Part shown: in pieces, positions 47,761-59,944 of the stretch
Layout of the letters: every line of letters begins with the position of its first letter
How positions within the stretch are numbered: position 1 is the stretch's first letter
DNA from: Pterois miles
Taxonomy: Eukaryota > Chordata > Actinopteri > Perciformes > Scorpaenidae
Reading direction: 5' to 3'
NCBI GenBank assembly: GCA_947000775.1
Contig: CAMQGK010000144.1
Coordinates: 13,324,501 to 13,388,500 of the forward strand
DNA length: 64,000 nucleotides
Notes under the pieces: generated by a model
What the model was told of the DNA's origin: nothing
Database searches by the model: none
What the model saw: only the letters and a program-made list of their open reading frames with translations
Made by a program: the position numbers and the translations under genes

Positions 47761-48532
47761 ACTGGTAACACTTTATAATAACCATAATTTATAAGTTCAT
47801 TTAGAAACATAGCTAATAGTTATTTTACTGTTATCAATGACATAATAGTAATATTTACTCTTACTAGTAATGCTGTAATTTCCCTTATTTTAACAGTTTA
47901 TTATATAACATTATACACACTGTGTTTGTATGTGTTAATGTTTAAGATATTTGTGAACCTTAATTTATTGTTCCTAAAACATCTATAAACATTACATAGA
48001 AAGAGATGAACCAGATATAGTTGTAGCTCGTAGTTTAAGGTTAATTGTTTTGTGAACGGTCTATTAACATTATTTAGATACATGGTTAATACTTTGTTTG
48101 ATAATTGGTTTGTAAATGATCTGCCTATAAATATTTGGATGGCTATTACAAAGTTGTAACAGGTGATTATAATACATTGTAAAATGGTAAATAAATTCTT
48201 TGTTAAACATCTATAAACAATATTGAGATGGATCATTAAGAGTTTGTTACTGGTTAATAATTGTTTTCTGGTCCATCTATCAATGTAATGTTCATGGATG
48301 TTTGACAAACAATTTCTTAAAGGTTTACAAATCATTTGGTAATCATTAATGAATACTTAATATAGTATATAAAATGTTATAATGTATGCAACAGTAAACT
48401 GATATTAAATACTTAGCTAATGTAATCAGACTGTTATTGTAGTTGTAAATACTAATAATTTGTACACATTATCATTTTGTTGTTTGTTAACAGTAAAATA
48501 ACTAACGACGGTTGTTCTAATGTGTCACCAGT
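47761..48532. mobile_element. Miniature element with ACTGGTAACACTTTA ends
   Basis: Left ACTGGTAACACTTTATAATA and right TTCTAATGTGTCACCAGT (reverse complement ACTGGTGACACATTAGAA) are imperfect inverted termini. The interior is AT-rich with repeated AACATCTATAAAC and GGTTAATA motifs. Non-autonomous; superfamily not settled. Confidence 0.65.
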
Positions 48533-48747
48533 ATTTTTTTTTTTATATTTCTTAATATGTCTGGAGGAGATCTTTAAAATATTCAGGAAGTAATCAGAAG
48601 ATCCTATATGATAAAAGTGTTTTCCTCTCACTCTCTGTGCCCACAGCTCAGTTAGAGAACCACTGGTTTATACTATTTAGAGTACTGGCATTTAAAGTTC
48701 AGTGTTGTAAATTACGGTCACGTCTCACCTCTGTCTCCCCTCTCCAG

Positions 48748-49065
48748 CCGTGGCCCAGCGTGTCCAACCTGGCCAAAGACTTCGTGGAGCGGATCCTGAC
48801 GGTGGACCCCAGCGAGCGGCTCACAGCCGGCCAAGCCCTCAAGCACCCCTGGATCGTCAGCATGGCCGCCTCCTCCTCCATGAAGAACCTTCAGCGCTGC
48901 ATATCTCAGAACCTCCTGAAGCGGGCGTCCTCGCGCTGCCACAGCACCAAGTCGGCCCAGTCCACTCGCTCCAGCCGGTCCACCAAATCCAACAAAGCGC
49001 GGCGGGTGCGAGAGAAGGAGCTGCGTGAGCTGAACCGTCGCTACCAGCAGCAGTACAACGGCTGA
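48748..49065 (+). CDS. pskh1: PSKH1 last coding exon: kinase C-lobe end and C-terminal tail
   Basis: Encodes residues 332-436, beginning PWPSVSNLAKDFVERIL after the acceptor CCCCTCTCCAG, and ending RRYQQQYNG before TGA at 49063-49065. It supplies the end of the catalytic domain (TVDPSERLTAGQALKHPW) and the basic, Ser/Arg-rich tail (KRASSRCHSTKSAQSTRSS) that in human PSKH1 lies outside the kinase fold. The tail is almost identical to human, including the terminal QQQYNG. Phase 0 junction with the previous exon. The GC-rich codons give long but spurious antisense frames. Confidence 0.97.
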   Translation, partial: PWPSVSNLAKDFVERILTVDPSERLTAGQALKHPWIVSMAASSSMKNLQRCISQNLLKRASSRCHSTKSAQSTRSSRSTKSNKARRVREKELRELNRRYQQQYNG

Positions 49066-50224
49066 AACAGGAACCGTCGCAGGACTTTCGGGGGAAACGG
49101 CACTACAATGACTGAACTTCAACGATGAAGTTGCTGCCGGTCTTACAGGCCAGAAAAGCTTCAAGTCCCAAATCATTGCCTTAATATGACTTAAATGACT
49201 AAAAGTAAAATTAAGATTGAGAAGTAACTGCTGCCAGTTGATTCCTCTGGCAGTGTGTCTCCTGATGAGCACAGAAAAGGACACACCAGTAAAGTCTTGA
49301 ACTCCAAGGGTGATATCATCTCTCCATCCATTCCTTCACTTTTTCTCTGGCAGGATGGTGCCTTCCACTCCTTTGCTCTTTGTTCTTTCAATCCCTGTGT
49401 CTCTACATATTTATTTATTATTGTTGACATGATTATTAGTCTCCATTCAAATGGTCACTGGATAATGACCTTCCACGAGGATCTGTTGAACAGAGTTCTG
49501 GGTACTGAAGTTTCTAAGAAGAAAGGGATACTTTTAGAAGAGGGGAAAACAAATTCCCCTCACTCATTCCTGATTGAAAAATTGCTGTGAATTTATTATT
49601 GTACTAATTGTACAGACCTTGTCTTAACATGTGGGTAATGCAAGCACACTGCAACGAAACCACACCCTTGAAGGTCAAAATGAAGGGCTTATTTTTTTTT
49701 TTTTTTATTAGTCAGTTCTAAGCTTATCTAATCTTGCCATTATTGCTCTGTTACTATCATGTGTTCTAAAGCTGTCAAAAGATTGTGAAGCTGTTTTGTG
49801 TTAAATCTTCAATGTATTGTTTTAGACAGTAGGCCACACAGCCCCACTCCCAGTGGTGATGCAGTCATGAAGTACCTGCTAGGATCCCTTCATGTTGAAG
49901 AGCTGTATTCTAATAACACACAGTCTTTATCTGAGATTGTGACCATTTAGGGTGTTGTGTGGTTTTACAGGTTCATTGTTGGTTACAGTGAGAATGGCAC
50001 ATGCGACCATGAAGGCAAAGATTTCTGCTGCCAGTTGCACCAGCTCTTTATAAGTTCAATCTTAGCCAAGTTATAACACGAAGATGAGCACATCCCTAAA
50101 TGAAAGCAGATTGCACCACACAAACTAGCTCTTACATATGGCGTTACTAAATATTTACAACAACCTGTTCTGTAGCTAACTAAACCTACTGACAAAGCTA
50201 ACGTTAGCTTGCTAATATTGACCC

Positions 50225-50637
50225 TTGATCAAGAGGACGTATCATGCTCATTTTCGGGTACATTTGTATTTTGGGTTTGTACTAGAACATGTTAACATAA
50301 GTTAATGTCAAAAATACTGCTGTGCTGCTCTTTTCACCCTCTGTCTGAAACGCTCCTGCCCTCCCTTGAAAAGCCCAGTCTGCTCTGATTGGTCAACCGA
50401 ACCAAGTCTTCAGACTCCACTCTGACTAGTTTTGTTTGAGGGCGTAACCAAACTAGCCTATATACAAATGTGTTTCTTGGTGACATCACCACGTTACAGA
50501 AGAAACGGCAGGACGGCAGTGTTTCTGTGGGGAAGTAACTCCCTTTGGAGTGGACTTTGTAACTTAGCAGACCTTTTACATGCACAAAAAACTATGCATC
50601 ACACTAAAAGGGAAAAAGCACATCAGGTCCTCTTTAA
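50225..50637. mobile_element. TTAA-type element, family 'AGAGGACC', copy 1
   Basis: Left end AAGAGGACGTATCATGCTC and right end AGCACATCAGGTCCTCTTTAA are inverted. Inner landmarks TATTTTGGGTTTGTACT, TGCTCTGATTGGTCAAC and ACTAGTTTTGTTTGAGGGCG are shared colinearly with 53469-53998. The left TTAA is eroded. Confidence 0.8.
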
Positions 50638-50812
50638 ATTACATTTCAGAAAAACTACTTAATGTACCTTAAATTACCAAATGTTATGCCTTAAACAATA
50701 ATTTAAGCTTGGTTAGCATAATCAGATCTTTCCCACTCGTTCAAAACTGCATGGATACTACTAAATTCTACTACTAAAATAAAATAATACCTACCTTTAT
50801 AAAGGATTGCTG

Positions 50813-51148
50813 TTAAAGGTGCCATATACGATATCCAGAGCATTAATACAGCATTAAACAACTATTGTCTATGTGAAGATATAGAGGAGTAATGTCTACC
50901 TGAGCAGAGAGTGAAGTCACTCTCCCTCTGTGTGTGTTATAATCAAAGTTTCTCTGCTTTGTTGACATAGCCGGACAAGCCGTGCACGCTTGTTAGTGCA
51001 TGTGAGCGGACGGCGTGGTCACAGAAGCATAGCACCCACCCTCTGGTTGTCCCCCAGTTTAGCACTGTTAGCTCTGTTAGCTATGAGCCGCCGGCTCAGC
51101 TGTCAGAGATAATAGAAATGCTGCCAGTCTCGCATTTAGCACCTTTAA
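50813..51148. mobile_element. 336-bp TTAA-flanked miniature element
   Basis: Starts TTAAAGGTGCCATATACG and ends TTTAGCACCTTTAA, giving at least a 10-bp perfect terminal inverted repeat including TTAA. No coding capacity. Confidence 0.85.
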
Positions 51149-51533
51149 GATATTGTTGCCCCCTGAAACTACATTTTGGAAGTTATGCTACAGCTTCTGA
51201 TTCAGCAGTACTTCCTGTTTCCACATACATTAACTAAAAGTCTTTGCAAGCTCAGACATTTCTTAAGTTTTGGTGGTTATTTTGTAACTTTGTAATAGTA
51301 ATAGCATATTAATGGATTTACAAACAGCTGGTGCAACCCAACCCAAGTCCTGCCATTTTTCCTAGCTACTAGCCTCTGTTTCACCAACATCTCTAACTCT
51401 CAAATTAATTTCTTTTATCTGTCTTGTAGCATTCAGCAACAATATCCCACCGGTATCAGCCATCGCAATGCTCTCAAAGTGAATTGAAGAAAAAAAAAAA
51501 AATTTTCCAGATGTTGCTGCAGATACCCAGTTA

Positions 51534-52182
51534 AGCCCTAGACACACCAACCCGACATCAGAGTACTAGCGGTGATGAAGGCCGCCTGTTGCATCACCTT
51601 ACGCCGCATTGGTTTTGACGGACAAGTTGCAATTGAAAGCACCGCAAAGACTACAGCTGATGGCCAGTTAGCATGTACGTTCTGCACCTGTGTGAGATGA
51701 AATAAGTCTACCAGCAGGTGGCGATAGTTTGTATTTGTCATTCAAGAACAGAAACCGGAAGACCGAGGACTGCGGACATACAATCAGTTGTTATGATACG
51801 TACGTGAAACAAAGCATTTTCACACCTCTCTCCTCACCACTTAGCTTCATTCCAGACGGCCATGTTGTTGTGAAAATATCCATGTATTAGAACGATCAGA
51901 TGAGATAAAAAAAAAAAAATGAGAAGAGCCTTCTGTGTTTTTCGTCTTGACTTTACTCCTTGGCTTGCTTTCCTCACGTCCATTTCTCTTCTTGTGCACT
52001 GAGTCGTCAAAAGAGCCAATCGGTGGGATTGTTCCTCACTGACGGGCGCCGCCGCGAATGCAACATGCTGAATCGGCTGGAAAAACTCTGACACAGGCAG
52101 ACTAGAGCCAAAGGTGCAGGACACACCGCAAAAACTAAGCCAGTGGACGCTCACCGACGCGATGCTTGGTGTGTCAGGGCCT
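51534..52182. mobile_element. Harbinger-like non-autonomous element with TTA duplications
   Basis: Left AGCCCTAGACACACCAACCC and right GCTTGGTGTGTCAGGGCCT are inverted ends (consensus AGGCCCTGACACACCAA). TTA at 51531-51533 and at 52183-52185 is the apparent 3-bp target duplication, as used by PIF/Harbinger. Interior non-coding. A second copy is at 30985-31493. Confidence 0.75.
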
Positions 52183-53468
52183 TTATTAGAAATTCAAGTT
52201 AGTGGAACAGAGGCTAACTAAGAAGGGGTGGATGGGGGGGGGGTATCCGCATTTTCTTCAGTTTCCAGTGGTTGCATTGTACAGTAGCTCTCTAAAATGG
52301 TATAATACACTCATGACCAAAATGAAGAAAAACACTGACAATAATGAGGAGCATGTAGAGGTGAATCAAATGACCATTAGTATGTGTAATTATCACAAGA
52401 TTTTGAATTACAAACCCTAGCACATGCAGTCTTGTGCATATGTTTTCTCAAGTGTGGAAAGGCTAAATGTTGTTTGTTGGCACACTTAAATCACAATAAA
52501 TTCCCCAGGCCCCCCTAGAGATGAGCTCTACTTTAATAAATCCACAGTATTGATCGTAAAAGAACAAGTTGTGGCTCTCTCGTGTGCTCTACACAGTCGT
52601 CAGCATCCTTACATCGCAAGGTTGTGTGACGACTGCTTTACCCGGAGCCTTGGCTTCAGTACGATAGCAATAACCTGAAATGGGTCAAGAGTAGTTTCAG
52701 TGGTGAAAAGTTGTATTACTGCAAAGTGATTATTTTCTGAATTTATTAAACAGTTCAAGCAACGTGAAATGAATAATGAACACAACTTCTTGTGTGGAAA
52801 GCATATTCATGTTTAAATGATTGCGAATGATTTGACTTGGTCAAAATAATCTGGTATTTGATTGTTGAATATTTACCAAAAGTAGCAAAGTTTTCTGAAA
52901 AATAGGTGATTATTTGCCCTTTGTTTGTTGCTTGTTTTTCTCCTTGTATCTGTTGAAGCACTTAATCTACACAGTTAAAACTTTTTTTTTTTTTTCCAAT
53001 TGCAATCTTCCTCTTTATCGGACCTGTTCACTGCATTTTTGTGTATTTTGTCCCTTCAGAATACTTCCAGTGTAAATCAGTTGCTACAGTGTGGTCTTCA
53101 TTTATATGATGAGTATTTTGCTGTGATCTACCCCCAGACTTATAGTGTGTTGCTGTTGTGAACTGTTTTAACATACTGGAAACCTAACCGAGCCATGTCA
53201 GCTGACCTCAGTTTTTCCTTCCTTTTTGTCTTTTGTCCTTTGCTCGTTCCAGGATGCTCCGTCATCTTTCCATTTTCCTTGATGTAAGCCAGATTTTAAA
53301 TCGTATATTCTTTTGTCCCACTGCTGTTATCTGCCTTGATGTCTCACCTCTTGGTGGGACTAAATTGTTTATAAAAGACTTCAAGTGAGGCTAACATTGG
53401 AGCTGGTATTTGTACATTCAAATCTTCGCTCTACATTTTGAGAGATACTCCACCCAAAATGAGTCTTG

Positions 53469-53998
53469 TTAAAGAGGACCTGTAATGCTTTTTTTTCAGG
53501 CGCGTACTTATATTTTGGGTTTCTACTCGGAACATGTTTACATGCTTTAATATTGAAAAACTCTTTATTTTTCTCATACCGGCCGTGCTGCAGCACCTTT
53601 TTTCATCCTCTGGGTGAAACGCTCTGTTTGAGCTCCTGCCCTGCCCAGTCTGCTCTGATTGGTCAGCTGGACCACTGTTTTGAGTGGTCAACCAAATCAG
53701 ACTCTTCAGACTCCGCTCCAGCTCCTCTCTAACTAGCTTTGTTTGAAGGCGTGCCAAACTAGCTGCTGGGCAGGTATTATGCAGACGTGTTACTTGGTGA
53801 CATCACCACCTTCCGCAAGAAAAGGCGGGACTTCAAGCGAGATGTTTCAGGCAGTTCGGGAGCAGTGTTTTTGTGGGGGACAGTAACTCTGGGTGCGGAC
53901 TTTGGGATTCATAAATAAGCAGACCTTTTACATGCAAAAAAACCTACATAACACACTAAAGGAAAGACAAGCACAAAAGCATGATAGGACCCCTTTAA
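53469..53998. mobile_element. TTAA-type element, family 'AGAGGACC', copy 2
   Basis: Left TTAAAGAGGACCTGTAATGC and right AAGCATGATAGGACCCCTTTAA-type end form inverted repeats bounded by TTAA. Contains TGCTCTGATTGGTCAGCTGG and AACTAGCTTTGTTTGAAGGC as in copy 1. Confidence 0.87.
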
Positions 53999-54774
53999 TA
54001 TCAAATGCTGAAAGTTTGAAAAAGTGTCGTTTCTTTCGTCACGGAGCGAACATCTTAAAAGAAAGACTTTGGGTGAGGTATCGCTCTAAGGTGTCATACT
54101 TTCTCCAGTCTAATGAGGTGGCTTTAGTTCTGCTAGTTAGTTCATTGATTATCTCAAAAGCATAGCATCTCTGTGAAGTAAGCCATTTTTAACCTGTTCC
54201 AAAATATCAGCTCTACAAGTCACTGTCACGAAGTAATCATTTGGACACAAAGGTATTGCTGTGGTTGAATTAGTCAGCAACATTGCTGAGTGCTTATTGT
54301 ATACCATGTTCAATGAATAGCCAGATCAGTTCATTAGCGGTTTTTGCAGAATGTCAGCACATTTGTAAAAGTATTTCCTTTCATGTTCTTATATATCTGT
54401 GATTTTATATAAATGCTGTCGTCCTCAATGAAGTAGCCAACTCATCACTGTTACCTGAAAACAGTTTTGTTTTTTTTTGGTTTGTTATTGTGTGCCTAAA
54501 TGAATGATAACACTTTGATTCTTCTACTATTAACTTTTTTTTATTTTTTTAAACGGTGAGTTGTATGTGTCAATAAAGCACTCAAACCTGATTTGCTAGA
54601 TTGCAGTTGGATTTATTCTCTTTGTTTGTGATTGATCCAACAGGTCAGACCAGGAGTTTATGATGTTCAAGGAAATAAGTAAAGACCTAGGTATGTTTTT
54701 GAGGATTTGGTGGAGACCAAAACAGAGATAAAGGGAACATGAATATTGGACATATGTCATGCTAAATAAATTTT

Positions 54775-55260
54775 AATGTTCAATTCAACTTATTTTTATA
54801 TAAAGGAACTCAAAACGCTTTTCATATAGAGCAGATCCAGATTGCACTCTATAATTTGAAGACCCATTAAGAGATTCCCATGAGCATGCACTTGGCGCGA
54901 CAGTGGCGAGAAAAAAATAGGTAGAAATCGTGGTTCAGAACCAGACTGAGGGTGGGCAGCCATCTGCCTCCACCAGTTGCGTTGAGAGAGAGAGAGATTC
55001 ACAGCAACCACTATAAACATACAACCAATATAAGTAGTGAAATAAATAGGACTAATAGTAACAGTAATAGAAGTATATTGTAACCTTGATCCATGGATAC
55101 CTGCAAGATGAGAAAGCAACAGATCAAGTTCGTCACATGCATGAATGGGACATGAATTCATAAAGTGGGAGAGAAGGAGAGAGGAGCTCAGTGTGTCGTA
55201 GGAAGTCCCTCATCAGTCTAGGCCTATAGAAGCATAACTAGGGGCTGGTCCAAGGCAGCC
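54775..55260 (+). repeat. Common teleost dispersed repeat
   Basis: TCAATTCAACTTATTTTTAT, AGCATGCACTTGGCGCGACA, GTGGCGAGAAAAAAATAGGT, AACCAGACTGAGGGTGG and GCAGCCATCTGCCTCCACC occur in the order of a very widespread fish repeat. No ORF. It lies between PSKH1 and MBTPS1. Confidence 0.65.
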
Positions 55261-55475
55261 GAGCCAACCTTGAGCCAGCCCTAACTATAAGCTTTATCGA
55301 ATGTTGCTCTGTCTCAACTGGATGAGTTCATAGGCAACTGTTGCTGTTAGCCACATGTCAGCTCAAAAATAAATGTATGCAGTAAGATGTATGGATTAGA
55401 ATTTATACTGGTAAGTACATGGCTGCCACATGCAAGCTTGTCTGTGGGCATGGCCTCATACAAAAGCAACCATAA

Positions 55476-56405
55476 CTCTAAAAGCCCCACCGTAGGAACT
55501 TTCCCCCAGAACTAAGGACCATTATAGGAACTCATTGTTTCCACTGCAGGGCACAGGGTCTAAATTAAGTTCTGGGGACACTCTATGCTGCCTTTTTACC
55601 CCCTTTTTAGTACTTTATCAAAGTACTGAAACTTTCGGGTTGGAGTTTGCAGGGATGGCTGTCACTGATTGGTGAAACACACACTCAGCACCACCGGTTC
55701 TACAGCTTCAACTTGTGTATTCATTCCATTCATAAAACAAGTGAGTAGTCTAGTATTGATTTAGGACCATTTTAGGATGAAGGGTGAACATGTTTCTTTG
55801 TTTGATAACATTGAAAGTAAAGGAAGGCTCCGCTGTCGGCTTACCGAATCATTTAAAAGAAGACAGAGAGAAAAAAAGAGATAAAGAGGGTGAACAGTAA
55901 TTTTAGAAGAGGGATACAGCACGGCGTTGCTGTGAATGAGAGGAAGAAAAGGTATTTTCTGATTATTTCTCAGCGTCAACATTCTAAAGCACAAATAAAT
56001 AACCATCAAACACTCAACAGACGCTTTACTGTGGAGACAGAGACACGCTTAGTTTCATTTTCCTCCTCTGCATTTCATTCATTACATTCAGTGTGTATCA
56101 GTATATGCAGCTGTAAATTTCATCGCAGTGAAATGTTTTTTTCCCTCATTTTTTTTTTAGATGAAACACTGAACTGCAGGCTGCAGAGTGTGTTTACTGC
56201 TGTGTCCACCAGCAGCCCTTGTCTCATGTCATGTTGCTTTTTCATACATCAGAGGAGTAATTTGTGTAATCTGCACAGGTCTATAAACCGCAGCGGAAAC
56301 ACAGACAACAGTAGGCTGAAGGAACCATTTAGTTCCTTAAAAGTAGTTGAAGGGACTAAAAAGTCCCAGGAACTTTTGGTGGAAATTGGAGCAGTTGGCC
56401 ATATT
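55476..56405. repeat. Possible DNA element with mirrored 'GGAACTTT' ends
   Basis: CCACCGTAGGAACTTTCCCC at the left and AGTCCCAGGAACTTTTGGTGG at the right are loosely inverted, and GGAACTCATTG/AGTTCCT motifs repeat inside. Boundaries uncertain. A 181-codon open frame inside has no protein-like features. Confidence 0.4.
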
Positions 56406-56663
56406 GTCATGGTTTTAATCCAAAATAAATTATAATACAATTTATTGGGTTGGTATTTTACTTTACAATGGGTGAAATAAATATATAAGTATAAAATAAG
56501 TATTATTTTAAATAATGTACTGTTGCTGTGACCATCTTATTTACAGTCCTATTTCCTGACAGTAAACAGCGCTGACTGCTGGCAAAACCGCAGCGTGACA
56601 GGGAAGGCTGAACTAAAGTGGTAGGGAGGGTAGTGACCAGAAGGGAGCCGGCAAACTGGGAAA

Positions 56664-56792
56664 ATTCTCGCGAGATTGTTATGGTTAGACATTTATCTCA
56701 AATGGTTAAGGTTAGGTATTAAACTCGAATAGTTATGGTTAGGCATTGATCTTGAATAGTTAAGGTTGTCGGGCAACGAGTCTCACGAGAGT
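56664..56792 (+). promoter_or_regulatory. TCTCGCGAGA motif pair around tandem repeat, upstream of MBTPS1
   Basis: A perfect TCTCGCGAGA palindrome (56666-56675) and a variant TCTCACGAGA (56781-56790) flank about three tandem units of about 34 bases with the core GTTAAGGTTAGGYATTRAHCT. TCTCGCGAGA is a known core-promoter element of CpG promoters, but in this mirrored setting it may instead be the ends of a small repeat that supplies the motif. Confidence 0.55.
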
Positions 56793-57237
56793 TCGTCCCT
56801 CTGATTTCGCTTTTTGCGGGCTACCTTCTAGACACGACCGAGTTGTAGGCCCGCTGGGTTGCCAGGTCTGTCACAAAGCTTTACTAAAGATGCCGTTGAA
56901 AGACAAGAGAAAAGAAATAATGATGACGTGAGATGTATTTTAATTTCCTAAGAAAATATTGCGGTTAACAGGCATCTCATTACGAGGAATATATCTGAAA
57001 TGTATCGATAAGCTACGTTAACTGTGCTCGGCGGTTTAGGAGGATAAAATAATCAAACCTGGCATCCCGTCATAACCAGACGTCAGTGGTCTGCGGCTTT
57101 AGCGTTGAGTGAGTTTGCTGCTAGCTTTTGTTCGTTGGACAATTAACCAGGTACCGAGTAGCTATCAGCTCAGTAATACACGGACAGTGATAAAACACGT
57201 ACTGACGACTGTGACGTACGAGACGCTGTTCAGCTTG
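56793..57237 (+). promoter_or_regulatory. mbtps1: MBTPS1 promoter and untranslated exon 1
   Basis: CpG-bearing sequence (GTTCGTCCC, ATTTCGCTTTTTGCGGG, CTCGGCGGTTTAGG, GACGTACGAGACGC) leads to a consensus donor GTGAGT at 57238. Human MBTPS1 also has a non-coding first exon. The start site is not defined by sequence alone; linkage to the exon at 63232 is inferred from the splice signals and lack of any other gene. Confidence 0.5.
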
Positions 57238-57904
57238 GTGAGTATAATCAACACAAATCCAGCAGGAAATACTGTAAAATGTTACTGAGCTAGCTAGCTA
57301 ACGCTTTACATGTGTGAGACTGCTGGGTTTGAAAAAAACTATTAGCATGTCTTAATGTTTACAAAACCTATTACAGATGGCTAAGTGTAGCTTTCGTGAC
57401 ATTAGCATGTTCTTACATGGTTTTCAAATAGCGTTATTTACTGTCGATATAACAACTGTCCTCCTCAGAGATATACATCAGCCTCCAGCATGTGTCTGCT
57501 GATGCTCGCTTTGTTTATGCCGATAAAGTCGACACTTCTGTGTGGCTACATGGCTTTGTTTTGTCGTTTAGCACAGTTAGCTAATTAGCTAACGCGTTTA
57601 GTCTTTTGAATACATGTCGTGTCGCACTGGAAAGCGGTAAACTGTTGTTTAATCTCGTGGCCCTACCGACGCTGAAATAGTGACTGACGTGTGTAGCGTT
57701 AACACTGGACCTTTCATGCTCCTCTAATGTAGCGTAAACTAAAGGCATTTAATCGCGTGTGTATTCTGTGGTGTGTGTGGTTTGCTCAGGGAGTAAACCA
57801 CACACACCACCTGGAACAAAATGAAGTCTGTCTCATTAGTTAAACATTTAAAGTTAGGCTGTTGTGTGCCTTGCAATGCAAGGACCCTTTATGTGACATA
57901 CATT

Positions 57905-58830
57905 GTGTGATTCTCAAACTGGGGGCCGGGGACCCCCCAGAGATCCGTGGCAGTCTGTTATTGGGCCCGCGTAATGGTTTCCTATAAAACTATTAAATTG
58001 TCCTTTATCACTAAAAAGTACATATTTACAAATTGGGACCATTGTCAGCTATAATAAAATCAGCATATTGTGTCCATTACTACCACCCATGTTAGCTTTG
58101 GGTCAATAGAAACTCTGATATGGTCAATGGTGCCTTCAGATGGGATCGTGTTTAATGTGTTTGCGACCTTGTATGTGGAAAGTTTCTGAAAGTTCAGAGT
58201 TCACGGCTTGTGACGTGTTTGACGGCATTGTGAGAAATGATGGAGCCCATGGAAGTTGATTTCTCGGTTGACAATAAGTTAATACTGTACAGTATATTGT
58301 AATTTTAGTCGTATATTGTTTTTCTTGGTAATTTTATAATATGACTGAGGAAAAGGTTGATATTTTCATCTTTCCACTTACCACTTGTTAACTTGCTAAA
58401 TTGTTAGTCTCTGTGGCTTCTAGACTCGGACAGTAACGTTAATATTGCTGTTGCTTACAAGCAGTGTTCACGACTTAACCACTTGAATGCCACACATATC
58501 GTGAACATGGTAAACATCCCGTAAACATGGTAAACACGACCCCATTTGAAGGCACCATGTGTCGCGTCAATCTGTCATGAATCAGTCACTTCACTCAGGA
58601 AACAACAAACAGTTCCTGCAGCTTAGCTTAGCTTATCTTATTAGCCAGCTAGCTAGGTGACAAGCATGGAGAAATCTAGATTAAATCTAGATACAAATAC
58701 TTCCAACAGCATCTAAGAGTACAAATGATAGTAAGCATAATGCTTCATTGGTATTTTGTTTAAGATGGGGTATGGAAAGTTTGCTCCCCTGTAAGGGTAC
58801 TGGCCCCAAAAAATTTGAGAGCCCTTGCAG
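57905..58830 (-). mobile_element. hAT-type element, second copy, MBTPS1 intron 1
   Basis: GATTCTCAAACTGGGGGCC near the left boundary and AAATTTGAGAGCCCTTGCAG at the right are mirrored hAT-style ends. ACTAAAAAGTACATATTTAC, TGTGTCCATTACTACCACCC and TGGGTCAATAGAA are the reverse complement of sequence at 33500-33600 in the 32068-33669 element. Left boundary approximate; no clear 8-bp duplication. Confidence 0.6.
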
Positions 58831-59940
58831 AAGATAGATCCATCCATGTTTTCATCACCAAAACAGCTGCAGTTAACCATTGGTAGTCTATCTTTCTATT
58901 ATTATTATTCCTGCTTTGTTGCCATTGTTTTTGTTGGAGATATGGTTCCTGCAAAAACTGGAACAATTACACCCAATTTTTGCTAAAAGTTATAATTTTC
59001 TAAAGGACGCCTCTGCTACTAACATCCACTTCACTCCCTGTAGATTACTAGCACAGCTGTAGATCTTTTCTCTGATTTTGGCGGGGGTGGGAGGAGGGTC
59101 CTTTCCCTAGCTACTAATCTATATTTGCCTGGAGGTTTGATGCCATTTTTGTGGTTTGGTGTTATGTTGACACAGGTTGTCCAAGCCTGTCTTTCACAGC
59201 CCTACCCTAACCAGTGGGGCTATTTTTACAGCCAACCAGTAGTTGTTAGCTGCATTGTTGTCTCACACAGGCAGGAATCCTGCCCCGAGCCGGAACTGGT
59301 GGTTGAGCCCCCTCCCATCAGACTAGACCAGCCAGGGGCTTTTAATTACATCACCTACATGCCTGTAACTTGTGTAGACTCATATCTGCAGATTTGATCT
59401 ACTCAGTCATTAAGGTTAAGCAGGAGTAGCCATATGACTACACACATACAATAAAAGTAAGGATGAGGGTTTTTTTTTTTTTTGTAATTTCTGCTCAACA
59501 CAATTCATTAGCTTATATTAATGTGTGCTCCAGTGTCTCCTGTACAATACATGACTTGAACTAGTATACTACAAAAGCATTGTTACCGTGTTCTTAAAAA
59601 ACCCACATGTACTGTATTTCGGTCAGGCAGAGTAAGCCAGTTTACTCCTCTGCACTCGGGAACTTTATGCATATTTGGAGCAACTGGTGCTAAAACTTAG
59701 GAGGCAGACAACTGTAGAGCTTCATATGTTTGCTGGGGATTTTTTTTTTCTTCTGATACAGATATGAATAACATCACTCACACAACGAACATAATATGCT
59801 TTAACTTGAAAGGCCTCACAGAGTGTAGTATAAGTAATGTTTGCTAGTGTAAGTCATTACAGCCTCCATAGGCGAGTTCAGGTCTATGTTCCCTCAGCAT
59901 TGTCTTTTGCTCATGTTAAAAATCTGTCTATAACTTTTTT
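58831..59940 (+). other. mbtps1: MBTPS1 intron 1, no feature recognised
   Basis: A T-run at about 59471-59482 and AT-rich sequence. An open frame at 59125-59397 starts from a non-ATG codon and shows no domain. Confidence 0.4.
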
Positions 59941-59944
59941 AGAT

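Larger units (their letters stand above)
42397..48747 (+). other. pskh1: PSKH1 intron 3 (6.35 kb)
   Basis: GT-AG intron within the kinase domain. It holds a 'GAACGGTTCAG'-type dispersed repeat at about 43080-43190, a 55-bp minisatellite (45721-45929), and miniature elements at 47022-47517 and 47761-48532. No exon is needed or seen inside, because residues on the two sides are continuous with the human protein. The stretch at 43570-44420 has loosely mirrored GATACTG/CAGTATC motifs and may be another old element. Confidence 0.85.
49066..54577 (+). other. pskh1: Probable long PSKH1 3' untranslated region
   Basis: AATAAA signals lie at 52495-52500 and 54572-54577; the latter is followed by a GT-rich stretch (CTTTGTTTGTGATTG), a good polyadenylation context. 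No other gene is seen in between, so the 3' UTR may extend several kilobases and include the mobile elements at 50225-50637, 50813-51148, 51534-52182 and 53469-53998. The true end needs transcript data. Confidence 0.4.

Noticed and set aside
48718..49284. 188-codon antisense open frame over the last PSKH1 exon
   Set aside because: It mirrors the GC-rich sense codons of PSKH1, has no domain character and no independent start context; the sense frame is clearly the conserved one.
55890..56435. 181-codon open frame
   Set aside because: Starts from a non-ATG codon, lies within a probable repeat with mirrored ends, and has low-complexity Ser/Phe/Cys composition without a recognisable domain.
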